Assembly (NCBI GenBank): GCA_029856155.1
Contig: JAHQWL010000070.1
Coordinates: 87,740-125,367, forward strand
DNA: 37,628 bases
Direction: 5' to 3'
From: Promethearchaeia archaeon
Lineage (GTDB): Archaea; Asgardarchaeota; Lokiarchaeia; Sigyniarchaeales; SOKP01
Every line of letters starts with the position of its first letter. The first letter of the stretch is position 1. This document shows positions 1 to 7,208 of the stretch, one piece after another. Below the pieces are notes generated by a model that was not told where the DNA came from, did not search any database, and worked only from the letters and a program-made list of their open reading frames with translations. The position numbers and the translations under genes are program-made.

Positions 1-174
1 GAATTAGAGGAAAAAAAATATGGATTCGACATTCTCATAAATCAGTTAGAAACCGATCCCATTGCCATTAAAAATAAATTCCTCAAACAAGATATAACTT
101 ATGAAAATTGTGGTATTTTAAGATTAGACTTAACCGATATTTCTGGTAAAGAAGAAAAAATAGATTCTGAATAA
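1..174 (+). CDS. C-terminal end of an unrecognised protein (partial)
   Basis: Frame 1 is open from the first base to a TAA at 172-174 and gives the last 57 residues of a protein that begins outside the window. The piece is charged and hydrophilic (it contains QLETDPIAIKNKF and ends EEKIDSE) and shows no cysteine pairs, membrane segment or motif that I recognise. It meets the next gene tail to tail with 13 bases between the stops. That the frame is coding is inferred from its protein-like composition and its fit to the gap before the convergent gene. Confidence 0.6.
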   Translation, partial: ELEEKKYGFDILINQLETDPIAIKNKFLKQDITYENCGILRLDLTDISGKEEKIDSE

Positions 175-187
175 TATAATTTGAACT

Positions 188-973
188 TTAAAATTTTATT
201 GATTTAAAAACAGTTTGCCAGCAATATTGTCTAAAAAAATTGATTTTGTATAAAGGAAATTCAATAAATTGAAGAAATTTATATAGAACACTGTAAATTC
301 TTGGTTTTTTGAAAAAAATTTTAAAAAGCATGGTTGATGGAGAAATAATATAATATTCAGCATGCTTGATATTACCAAATATCTTTTTTGCATTCATAAC
401 CTCTGATAATAATAAAGGATGTTCATGTTTTGTCCTTTTTTTTGGATTTAGATGTTTTCTATTCATTTCTACTATAGGATTTTTCTTTAGTGGTTCTATA
501 AAGGTAATGAACCCTTTTTTTTTAAGTAATCGTTTACATTCTCGGAAGAATAGTTCGATATCTGGTAAGTGATGAAGAATTCTTGAACCTACTATAATAT
601 CAAATGTGTTATCTTCAAAATCTGGAATTTGAGCGTTCATAACTCTAAAATCTACATTGAGATTTAAAAGATTCATTTGATTTTTACAGAATTTTATAAA
701 ATTTTTTGATAAGTCGATTCCTATTACACTTGCTCCCTTTCGAGCTAAATAAAAGGAAAGATTCCCTCGACCACATCCAATATCTAATACTTTCTTTCCT
801 TCAATATTTCCTAGCATGTTTTTTAATTTTATATTAACCTGCTTAAAGAAGTTCTCATCCTCTAAATCAAATTTTTTTCCCGGACGTAAGATCTTTTTAT
901 TATAATACTTTTCTTCATTTCTGAATATGTGGTTAAACTTTGATAGTGTTTTCTTTTTTTCTTGATCATCCAT
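188..973 (-). CDS. Class I SAM-dependent methyltransferase
   Basis: A 261-residue soluble protein with the Rossmann-type methyltransferase fold (Methyltransf_11/25-like). Motif I is VLDIGCGRGNLSFYLARKGA near residue 60, followed by the acidic end of strand 2 (VIGIDLS), which would bind the ribose of S-adenosylmethionine. The motif IV region is FDIIVGSRILHHLPD and the post-motif segment is ECKRLLKKKGFITFIEP, as in small-molecule and lipid/quinone methyltransferases. The C-terminal 70 residues are basic and aromatic, which may suit a membrane or lipid substrate, but the substrate cannot be read from sequence. Start ATG at 973. No operon partner: it converges with the partial gene on its left and diverges from the LRR-TPR gene on its right. 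Confidence 0.85.
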   Translation of the reverse strand: MDDQEKKKTLSKFNHIFRNEEKYYNKKILRPGKKFDLEDENFFKQVNIKLKNMLGNIEGKKVLDIGCGRGNLSFYLARKGASVIGIDLSKNFIKFCKNQMNLLNLNVDFRVMNAQIPDFEDNTFDIIVGSRILHHLPDIELFFRECKRLLKKKGFITFIEPLKKNPIVEMNRKHLNPKKRTKHEHPLLLSEVMNAKKIFGNIKHAEYYIISPSTMLFKIFFKKPRIYSVLYKFLQFIEFPLYKINFFRQYCWQTVFKSIKF

Positions 974-1076
974 GAATATCGAATCTTACAGTATCTTAAT
1001 AGTAATATTTAATTCTTTAAAATAAATATATTGAAATGTTATTGAATGCGATCACTAAAAACGTCGATAAAAATAT

Positions 1077-2438
1077 ATGATTAAAAAGTATCAAGAAATA
1101 TATGATATAGATATTGAGGAAGCAGAATTTTTTTTAGAATTAGAAAAGACGCAAACTGAAGCTAAAAGGATTGAAGGTTCGAAAATAGGGTACTTTAAAA
1201 AGTTTCAAGCCAATAATATGGATGTATTCAATAATGATGACTATTATGGTTATGTAAAAGAAGAATCACATATTATTGCATTAGATTTGAGTCGATGGGA
1301 AATAAAAGAACTTCCAGAATCTATTGGAAAACTGTCAAAACTGCAATATTTAAGTTTAGCAAATCTTGAATTGGAAAGTTTACCTGAATCCATTAAATAT
1401 CTCTCTCACCTTAAATATTTTAATTTAGGGGGAAATAAGATTAGTACTCTACCAAATTGGTTGATAGATTTTATTGAAAGTAAATTCTCACAAAATTATA
1501 TAAATAAGGGAGTAAATTCTACAGAAGTAAAAGTACTAGGTATATTAGAAGTTCTCAAAGGAAATAGATTGGAGAAAGTAAGCATAGATAGTGATGTAAT
1601 TCACTGGGAGTATGCTTTAAATTATAAGATTAACAAAGAAGGACATATTATAGGGATTTATATAAATGATGAGAAAAGCGGAGTTGCAATCTTCCCAGAA
1701 ATAATATGTACTCTTAGATATCTCCAAGAATTAGTTTTATCACAATCGTCAATCGAATTCTTGCCAAATTGTATTGGTGAACTTCATAATCTCAGATATT
1801 TGGATCTATCATTTAACAGAATTAACTGTATCCCAGAGTCAATAAATGAATTAGTAAATTTAGAGTATTTGGATCTAAATGATAATAATCTCTCTGAAGA
1901 AGTGTTATCATTTCTAAACTGGAACAAAAATGGGCAAAATTCTCTTGATAAAGGTGATTATAATAGTGTAATTCAAGAATGCAACAATACATTAAAAATA
2001 TATCCTAAGAATAAAAGTGCTTGGTTCAACCTAGGAATCGCTTATAAAGAGGAAGGGGAATATTCTAAAGCTGAAAATGCACTTAAACAATTTTTAGAAA
2101 TCGATCCGCAGGCTTCAGTTGTATGGAGTAATCTAAGTGATATTTATTATCAAAAGGGAGATTATACTAACGCTATTGTTGCAATAAAGCGAGCATTAAA
2201 AACTGAACCGAATGTTGCATTTTTATGGAGTAACCTTGGTTTTAATTTTAAGAAATTGGGAAAATATGATAAAGCTATTGGTGCCTATTTACACTCACTC
2301 GGTATAAATCCAAAAAATAAAAATGTATGGAAAGATCTAGCTTCAATATATCGCTACAAAGGTGACTACATGAAAGCAATTGAAGCTGATGAACATGCTT
2401 TAGAAATTGAATTAAACTCAAACGATGAGGACGAATAA
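1077..2438 (+). CDS. Leucine-rich repeat plus TPR repeat protein
   Basis: A 453-residue cytoplasmic protein built from two repeat scaffolds. Residues about 65-125 hold short LRRs of the plant/bacterial type (KLSKLQYLSLANLELESLPE, HLKYFNLGGNKISTLP). A spacer of about 60 residues follows, then a second LRR block at about 190-280 (NLRYLDLSFNRINCIPESI, NLEYLDLNDNNLS). From about residue 290 to the end there are four or five TPRs (AWFNLGIAYKEEGEYSKAEN, VWSNLSDIYYQKGDYTNAI, LWSNLGFNFKKLGKYDKAI, VWKDLASIYRYKGDYMKAI). No catalytic domain, signal peptide or membrane segment is visible. Such proteins bind partners; an adaptor role is inference. The stop lies 7 bases from the end of the convergent hydrolase gene. 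Confidence 0.85.
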   Translation: MIKKYQEIYDIDIEEAEFFLELEKTQTEAKRIEGSKIGYFKKFQANNMDVFNNDDYYGYVKEESHIIALDLSRWEIKELPESIGKLSKLQYLSLANLELESLPESIKYLSHLKYFNLGGNKISTLPNWLIDFIESKFSQNYINKGVNSTEVKVLGILEVLKGNRLEKVSIDSDVIHWEYALNYKINKEGHIIGIYINDEKSGVAIFPEIICTLRYLQELVLSQSSIEFLPNCIGELHNLRYLDLSFNRINCIPESINELVNLEYLDLNDNNLSEEVLSFLNWNKNGQNSLDKGDYNSVIQECNNTLKIYPKNKSAWFNLGIAYKEEGEYSKAENALKQFLEIDPQASVVWSNLSDIYYQKGDYTNAIVAIKRALKTEPNVAFLWSNLGFNFKKLGKYDKAIGAYLHSLGINPKNKNVWKDLASIYRYKGDYMKAIEADEHALEIELNSNDEDE

Positions 2439-2445
2439 AGAAAAA

Positions 2446-3096
2446 CTAATCTAAGTATTGACTAATGTATCGTTGAACTTCGCTCGCAGGTTGAAAAATC
2501 CCAAAATGCCCCTCACATAGGATATCAGCGTTAAGATCTAAGAGTTTTTTTAACGAATTTTGATAATCATCATAATTACTTACTCCAGGAATAATAGGTC
2601 CATGCAAATCTTGCCCAAATAGAATTTTCTTATTATCCTCAGTTTCAGTCAATATTGAAATAGAGCCGGGAGTATGGCCCGGAGTATGAATGCATTGAAA
2701 ATCATAGATTCCAAAACTTAAAATTTCAGAATTTCCTTTCAATCTTTTTGTGAGTTTAACAGGTTGATATCTTACACCATACCACATAGCTGCTGTTTCT
2801 CTATCATGGCCTTTCTCTTCTATTGCGTTTGCATCAAATTCATGAGCGTAATAATTCACATTTTTATTAAATTGTTTCAAATCATAACAAGCACCGATAT
2901 GGTCTATATGGAAATGGGTTATAATGCAATGTCTTATGTCCAATGGATTCAAATTAACTTTATTGATCTTCTTTATCATTTCAAGACTCATTCCACAATC
3001 TATTAAAACAAGACCTTCCTCACTATGAGTATTTACTAAATATACTGAACAACCAGAATCTCCGATATGATAAAAATCCTTAGTTATTTCTTTCAA
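2446..3096 (-). CDS. Metallo-beta-lactamase-fold hydrolase
   Basis: A 216-residue MBL-fold enzyme. The di-metal motif HFHIDH lies near residue 62, with a later metal histidine in HTPGHTPGSIS (about 139), an aspartate in LFGQDLHGP and a final histidine in CEGHFG. This glyoxalase-II-like order of ligands suggests a thioesterase or general hydrolase; the substrate is unknown. The start is TTG at 3096, eight bases after GGAG. The gene stands alone, converging with the LRR-TPR gene; the PAP2 gene behind it is 127 bases upstream, so it probably has its own promoter. Confidence 0.85.
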   Translation of the reverse strand: MKEITKDFYHIGDSGCSVYLVNTHSEEGLVLIDCGMSLEMIKKINKVNLNPLDIRHCIITHFHIDHIGACYDLKQFNKNVNYYAHEFDANAIEEKGHDRETAAMWYGVRYQPVKLTKRLKGNSEILSFGIYDFQCIHTPGHTPGSISILTETEDNKKILFGQDLHGPIIPGVSNYDDYQNSLKKLLDLNADILCEGHFGIFQPASEVQRYISQYLD

Positions 3097-3223
3097 ATTT
3101 TATTCTCCTTATTACTATTAATCAATCATTATGATTAATTATTTAAAAAATAATAGTTTTGTATAAATCCAGATTTAAATGATATTATTTTTAAAAAACC
3201 TTTTAATTAAATTTCATTTAAGA

Positions 3224-4021
3224 TTAGGATCTTTTGATATAAAGTTTTTTGTAGAGCAGAATTGTAATAACTGCTGCCAACATTGTTGAAAATAAAACGT
3301 CTGAAGTATAATGAGCTCCAATGACAATGCGAGATAAACCAACAAATAGTCCCCATCCAAAAATTAAGATATAGAATAAAATCTTAACAATATCCGTATT
3401 CTTTCGATCTTTTACTACAATTAATAAAGGTAAAAACATCCATCCCATTGCGGTATGACCGCTAGGAAAACTCTGGTTTCCAGTTATCCCTTGCGGCAAA
3501 AACCAAGGAGTATAATCTATAAAACCAGGAGCAAGGTCTCTAAATCGAACTCTTCCCCATAAAAGCTTGCTTATTTGTACAAATACTAGTGGATTGATAA
3601 TTGCTAACAGCAAAATTATTCCTGCTAAAGTTCTGTAGTTCTTCCAATCTTTATTCCATGTGATAATTACATAAAATATCAATGGAATAATTAAACCCCA
3701 TCCTGTATAAAAGTCTGTCTCATCATTAGCAAATATAATGAAAAGGATTCCAACAATTACGGATATATAAGCAGGGATTTTTTGCAAATTTAAATTCTTA
3801 TTAAAACTCCCTAAGTAAGTTGCTAGCGCTATTGCTATTAATGCATATCCAGGAACTTCTCCATAATCTCTTCCAAAGATACCCCACGCTGAATTTTCAT
3901 CTACAACTGCTTTTGATATCTCTAAATCAGTAAAACCAAAAACTAAAGCAAGTATCACCCATACTATTATAAGAATGAGTAATAATTTTGATGTAAATGA
4001 TTTTTTCAACTTTTCAAGCAT
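3224..4021 (-). CDS. PAP2-family membrane phosphatase
   Basis: A 265-residue integral membrane protein of the phosphatidic acid phosphatase type 2 / vanadium haloperoxidase superfamily. The three active-site motifs are present: K-x6-R in KLLWGRVRFR (with F where P is usual), PSGH in NQSFPSGHTAMGW, and SR-x5-H-x3-D in SRIVIGAHYTSD. Hydrophobic segments surround them, including an N-terminal one (LLLILIIVWVILALVFGF) and one after the last motif. The family dephosphorylates isoprenyl or glycerolipid phosphates, or sugar phosphates, at the membrane face. A role in removing the extra phosphate of a di-inositol product made by neighbouring enzymes is possible but only inferred from proximity. Confidence 0.88.
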   Translation of the reverse strand: MLEKLKKSFTSKLLLILIIVWVILALVFGFTDLEISKAVVDENSAWGIFGRDYGEVPGYALIAIALATYLGSFNKNLNLQKIPAYISVIVGILFIIFANDETDFYTGWGLIIPLIFYVIITWNKDWKNYRTLAGIILLLAIINPLVFVQISKLLWGRVRFRDLAPGFIDYTPWFLPQGITGNQSFPSGHTAMGWMFLPLLIVVKDRKNTDIVKILFYILIFGWGLFVGLSRIVIGAHYTSDVLFSTMLAAVITILLYKKLYIKRS

Positions 4022-4101
4022 TCTTATACCCTTGTAGAGTTAATCGAATCAAAATTAATAAATAGAGAACTTTTTACTAATAATCCTAATTAACTCTTTT
4101 T

Positions 4102-4212
4102 TTATTTAAAATATTCCATTTTAAAAGTAAAGGGTACGTCTAGATAATCTGTGTAAATTGCTTTTACTCGTAGATTATGATAGTTTAAATCTATAACTCT
4201 CTTCCCACCCAT
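4102..4212 (-). other. Possible 36-codon ORF or gene remnant
   Basis: In the 284-base gap between the PAP2 and TIM-barrel genes the minus strand carries an ATG frame of 36 residues beginning MGGKRVIDLNYHNLRVKA and ending KMEYFK. The same frame stays open for ten codons upstream of the ATG, back to a TGA. The composition is protein-like (regular alternation of polar and hydrophobic residues). It has no Shine-Dalgarno motif and I do not recognise it. It may be the tail of a decayed gene, or chance, since frames of this length occur by chance in AT-rich DNA. Confidence 0.25.
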
Positions 4213-4305
4213 TTTTGCATTGACTCCCCAAATATAACATTTGAATCATTTGTCTTATTCCCTTTTAATTAAAATGTAAAAGAGAGTTACTATACATAGC
4301 AAATT

Positions 4306-5112
4306 TTACGTGATTCTTAAAACATTATTGAGCAAAAAATCTAGACTTTGTAAAGCATCTTTAAATGATTTATTTTCGATAATTAGATTTTTATTTTTTA
4401 AACTTGGTAATTTTAAAAATAATGATTTAATTGGAATTGTTCCCTCTTCCAAGTTTCCATGGGTATCTTTCCCAAAATTATTTGATAAGTGAATAGCAAT
4501 TACAGGAAAGTCACAGATAATTGAAATATCAACTAATAAAGCGTCGGAATTAATATAAAAGGTATTTAAATGTCCTATATCAAGTAAAAATTGTAGAGTA
4601 GGGAATTTTTGGCTATAATATTGAAAATCATTTATATTTTCAATCAAACCAGTTGTCATAGATTTTTGACGATTTTCAATTGCTAATGGAATTGAATAGA
4701 AATCAGATATTTTGATTAATTCTGAAATAGTCTTAATTTGTTGTTTATGAGCTTTTTCTTTTACTAAAGACATTTGATAAAATGTATCACTAATCTTTCC
4801 TGTATGTATAACAATATAAAGAGGATTCCATTTCTTTACGAATATAATCTCCTTTCTTAATAATCTACTTGAATAATAACGCATTTTATCATCTAATGAG
4901 GCAATATTTACATCAATAAATGATAAATGGAAAGAAAGTTGTAAATCTGATGAATAAAGTCTGTTAATAAGTTTTATTGATTTTTTCCGATGCTCTCGAA
5001 ATTTAAATATTGTATTATCTAATTGAATTTCACATAAATCGATATTTAGATCAAATATTGAATTTATTACTTTCTCAAAATCCCACTTAGCACGAATTGA
5101 AATTCCTAACAT
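4306..5112 (-). CDS. Xylose-isomerase-like TIM-barrel protein (sugar phosphate isomerase/epimerase family)
   Basis: A 268-residue protein of the AP_endonuc_2 / sugar isomerase TIM-barrel superfamily. The N-terminus begins strand 1 (MLGISIRAKWDFEKVI). Metal- and substrate-binding motifs appear in the usual order: a histidine in IVIHTGK, a glutamate in LAIENRQ, D and H in LLDIGHLN, H in IAIHLSNN, and a DTHGNLEEGTIPI block near residue 220. Family members isomerise or epimerise sugars and inositols or act as endonuclease IV. The divergent neighbour 66 bases away is an inositol-phosphate-type CDP-alcohol transferase, so an inositol or sugar-phosphate substrate is a reasonable inference but not shown. 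Confidence 0.75.
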   Translation of the reverse strand: MLGISIRAKWDFEKVINSIFDLNIDLCEIQLDNTIFKFREHRKKSIKLINRLYSSDLQLSFHLSFIDVNIASLDDKMRYYSSRLLRKEIIFVKKWNPLYIVIHTGKISDTFYQMSLVKEKAHKQQIKTISELIKISDFYSIPLAIENRQKSMTTGLIENINDFQYYSQKFPTLQFLLDIGHLNTFYINSDALLVDISIICDFPVIAIHLSNNFGKDTHGNLEEGTIPIKSLFLKLPSLKNKNLIIENKSFKDALQSLDFLLNNVLRIT

Positions 5113-5131
5113 ATTAACATATAAACTATTA

Positions 5132-5154
5132 AATCCTAAAAAATTTTAGGGATT
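5132..5154. promoter_or_regulatory. Imperfect palindrome in a divergent promoter region
   Basis: The 66 bases between the divergent start codons at 5112 (minus) and 5179 (plus) contain AATCCTAAAA, a short centre, and its near inverted copy ending TTTTAGGGATT. The arms match except for one extra A and one extra G. The position suits an operator shared by the TIM-barrel gene and the CDP-alcohol transferase gene. This is a pattern in AT-rich DNA and may be chance, although the GC-containing ends make that less likely. Confidence 0.35.
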
Positions 5155-5178
5155 AAAATTAATAAATAATAGATATAA

Positions 5179-5799
5179 ATGCCTGCAAAAGGAGATGGTT
5201 TGGTTTCAAAACATATTAATAGACCTTTTTCTCGTCAACTTACCAAATTTATTTTGCATTTTTGGCCAAAATGTAACCCAAATCTAATATCTATTATATC
5301 CGCTTTAACTGGAATTATTGGTTCAATCTTATTTTTTATGAATTTTCCTTTTTTGGGAGTTGTTTTTATTCAAATTTCAAGTATAATTGATGGTTCTGAT
5401 GGTGAAGTAGCCCGTGCCAATGGGAGAACATCCTTTTTTGGAGGTTTCTTTGATTCTGTAATGGATCGTTATGTTGATGTTTTTATATTTGTAAGTCTCA
5501 CGTTCTATTCTCTAAGAGTTCTTTTAATTACACAAGCATTTTTATTAGGAATAATTGCTATAACTGGTGCCTATTCAATAAGCTATACTGCTGCTAAGGT
5601 CGAGTTAAAAGAAGAAATTAATTTTTCTAGAACAGTTCAAGGTCGTGATACACGACTGTTTATTGTGTTTTTAGCAGGAATTTGTGCAATATTCTCAGAT
5701 TGGGCGATTCCAATATGCTTAATCTTAATTTCAATTCTAACTCATGGATCTGTTATTTTAAGAATAAATCAAATCAGAAAAAATAGTGATTTAGACTGA
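5179..5799 (+). CDS. CDP-alcohol phosphatidyltransferase, DIPPS-like (di-myo-inositol phosphate phosphate synthase)
   Basis: A 206-residue membrane enzyme of the CDP-OH_P_transf family. The full signature D-G-x2-A-R-x8-G-x3-D-x3-D is present: DGEVARANG, then G and D in FFGGFFDSVMD. The N-terminus (KGDGLVSKHINRPFSRQ) and the segment IQISSIIDGSDGEVARA are the form I associate with the DIPPS domain of bifunctional IPCT/DIPPS proteins rather than with archaetidylinositol-phosphate synthase. DIPPS condenses CDP-inositol with inositol-1-phosphate. Five or six hydrophobic helices follow. Here the domain is a separate gene, with MIPS and an IPCT-like gene 2-3 kb away on the other strand. Start ATG at 5179. 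The alternative is archaetidylinositol-phosphate synthase. Confidence 0.8.
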   Translation: MPAKGDGLVSKHINRPFSRQLTKFILHFWPKCNPNLISIISALTGIIGSILFFMNFPFLGVVFIQISSIIDGSDGEVARANGRTSFFGGFFDSVMDRYVDVFIFVSLTFYSLRVLLITQAFLLGIIAITGAYSISYTAAKVELKEEINFSRTVQGRDTRLFIVFLAGICAIFSDWAIPICLILISILTHGSVILRINQIRKNSDLD

Positions 5800-5866
5800 T
5801 ATACTATATCAGCAGAATTCAACTATTTTTCATCAATTCTAATATTTTCTATAAATACTAATTTTC

Positions 5867-6496
5867 CTATATAAATGTTAACTCAAATTCATCTTCGACA
5901 ACTTTTTCACTAGTTACATCCATATTATTAATCTCTCGTTTTAACTTTAAAATTGCTCTTTCTAATATTTCCTTTTTTTTTATTCCTGTACACACAAATT
6001 TTCCAGTTGAAAAAAGTAGAAATACAGCACGAGGATCTTTCATATTATATATTAAACCTGGAAAAACTTCAGGTTCATACATTACAAATTCCATGAGAAG
6101 AACCGCCTTATTCAAATTTATAATTGTATGTAAATCACCATTTGCAACAATATTTTGAATAGTGATTTCGGGATCAGATGATCTAATACCAAACTTTTTT
6201 AATTTTTTTAATAATTTGCTGACTGCTTTCTCAGCATCTTGAACAAATTCGAGTCCAGTAACGACCATTTTACCGGTTGAGAAAATTAAAAATGTAGCTC
6301 GAGGATTATCCTGTCTGAAAATAACACCGGGGAACCTTTCAGGATGATATTCCGCGTCATATAATTTTTGCGCTATTTTAACAAGATCTAACTTTTCTGT
6401 AAGATCTATTTTTGCTGTTGCTACAATATTATTTACTTTATAATCTAAGATATTATCAGATTCATCTATTTCTTTAGAATTCTTTATGTTTGTTAT
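5867..6496 (-). CDS. tbp: TATA-box-binding protein with a probable ATA start codon
   Basis: The archaeal general transcription factor that binds the TATA box as a pseudo-symmetric saddle. Both direct repeats are visible: repeat 1 has NNIVATAKIDL, YHPERFPGVIFR and LIFSTGKMVVTG; repeat 2 has QNIVANGDLH, YEPEVFPGLIY and LLFSTGKFVCTG. The C-terminus is acidic (EDEFELTFI). The first ATG (6268) falls inside the end of repeat 1 and would remove half the saddle, and there is no in-frame ATG, GTG or TTG upstream before a TGA. I place the start at ATA 6496-6494, six bases after GGAG and two bases after the stop of the upstream gene, giving 209 residues. TBP is essential in Archaea, so a pseudogene is unlikely. 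Confidence 0.9.
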   Translation of the reverse strand: MTNIKNSKEIDESDNILDYKVNNIVATAKIDLTEKLDLVKIAQKLYDAEYHPERFPGVIFRQDNPRATFLIFSTGKMVVTGLEFVQDAEKAVSKLLKKLKKFGIRSSDPEITIQNIVANGDLHTIINLNKAVLLMEFVMYEPEVFPGLIYNMKDPRAVFLLFSTGKFVCTGIKKKEILERAILKLKREINNMDVTSEKVVEDEFELTFI

Positions 6497-6498
6497 TT

Positions 6499-6759
6499 TT
6501 ATCTCCTTTTTTCATTTTTTATTAATTTGATAATTTCATTTTTATAGAGCTGCTGATTTCCAGATGATTTCATTTTTTTTAACAACGTATGAATTTGTCG
6601 TTTTGCAATTGGTCTAAGTGTGTCGAGTTTTACCTTTATATTTTCATCATCTATAATGTTGGCTTTACGTGAAACTTCTCTTTTATAATTTAAATGGTCT
6701 TTATAGATTTTCCCCCTATAATGGTATTTTTTACATTTATTACAATAATATTTATGCAT
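6499..6759 (-). CDS. Small CxxC protein upstream of TBP
   Basis: An 86-residue basic protein starting ATG at 6759. It has one cysteine pair at residues 6 and 9 (YYCNKCKKYHYRGK) followed by a histidine, then a helical, lysine-rich body (LRPIAKRQIHTLLKKM, IIKLIKNEKRR). A second Cys pair is missing, so it is at most a half zinc knuckle, perhaps completed by His or by dimerisation. I do not recognise a family. Its stop lies two bases before the TBP start and its last codons contain the GGAG for TBP, so the two genes look translationally coupled. That suggests, without proving, a nucleic-acid or transcription-related role. Confidence 0.7.
   Translation of the reverse strand: MHKYYCNKCKKYHYRGKIYKDHLNYKREVSRKANIIDDENIKVKLDTLRPIAKRQIHTLLKKMKSSGNQQLYKNEIIKLIKNEKRR
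6503..6508 (-). promoter_or_regulatory. Shine-Dalgarno motif that sets the TBP start
   Basis: The minus strand reads AAGGAG within the last codons of the 86-residue gene. The next in-frame codon for TBP at a workable distance is ATA (6496-6494), after six bases. Other starts in the window lie 8-10 bases from the same GGAG register, so this spacing is slightly short but usable. Confidence 0.6.
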
Positions 6760-7208
6760 ATTACTTTCGCTTTTCTTTTGATAATGTTGATAATTTTTAT
6801 ACTAAATTTAGAAATTCTAACTTTAAGATTCCATTTAATTAATTAATTTTTTAAATTAACTAATTTAAGTATATACATTAAAAAACTCTAATGGTAAAAC
6901 AATTATTTTCTACTTTATTTCCATTTGAATATCTCATTTGATATTCAGGTCAATTTAAAATAACAATTGCAATTAAAGGATATCAAATCATTTTTATATC
7001 TATTCTACTAATAAAAATTAGAATTTATAATTTTTTCGAAAAATAAAAGATAGATTTGAAAGTTTTTTTTAAGACTGTAGTTACTTTTACATTCCTTTAT
7101 CAGCCTATTTTTTAATTAAATCAACAATTACGTTATCATAAATGATATTTTTTTTTATAATTTCTTCTAATGTTATATCATATCAAAATGAAAAATCTCT
7201 TGAAAATG
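6760..7208. other. 449-base intergenic region, no gene seen
   Basis: Very AT-rich DNA between the MIPS stop and the start of the small CxxC/TBP operon. The only structure I see is a 9-bp inverted repeat, ATTTGATAT at 6936-6944 and ATATCAAAT at 6980-6988, which in this composition may be chance. The longest ATG frames are under 20 codons. The promoter of the CxxC/TBP operon should lie near 6790-6830, but no single TATA box stands out. Confidence 0.5.

Noticed and set aside
366..572. Plus-strand open frame inside the methyltransferase gene
   Set aside because: It lies wholly in the antisense of a gene with clear motifs and encodes an unlikely, F- and S-rich chain; it is a shadow of the real frame.
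5867..6268. TBP as a 133-residue one-and-a-half-repeat protein from ATG 6268
   Set aside because: The missing part of repeat 1 is encoded directly upstream in frame, so the short form is a start-calling artefact.
6936..6988. Inverted repeat as a possible operator or insertion-sequence end
   Set aside because: Only 9 bp, made almost entirely of A and T, and without flanking duplications or a transposase.
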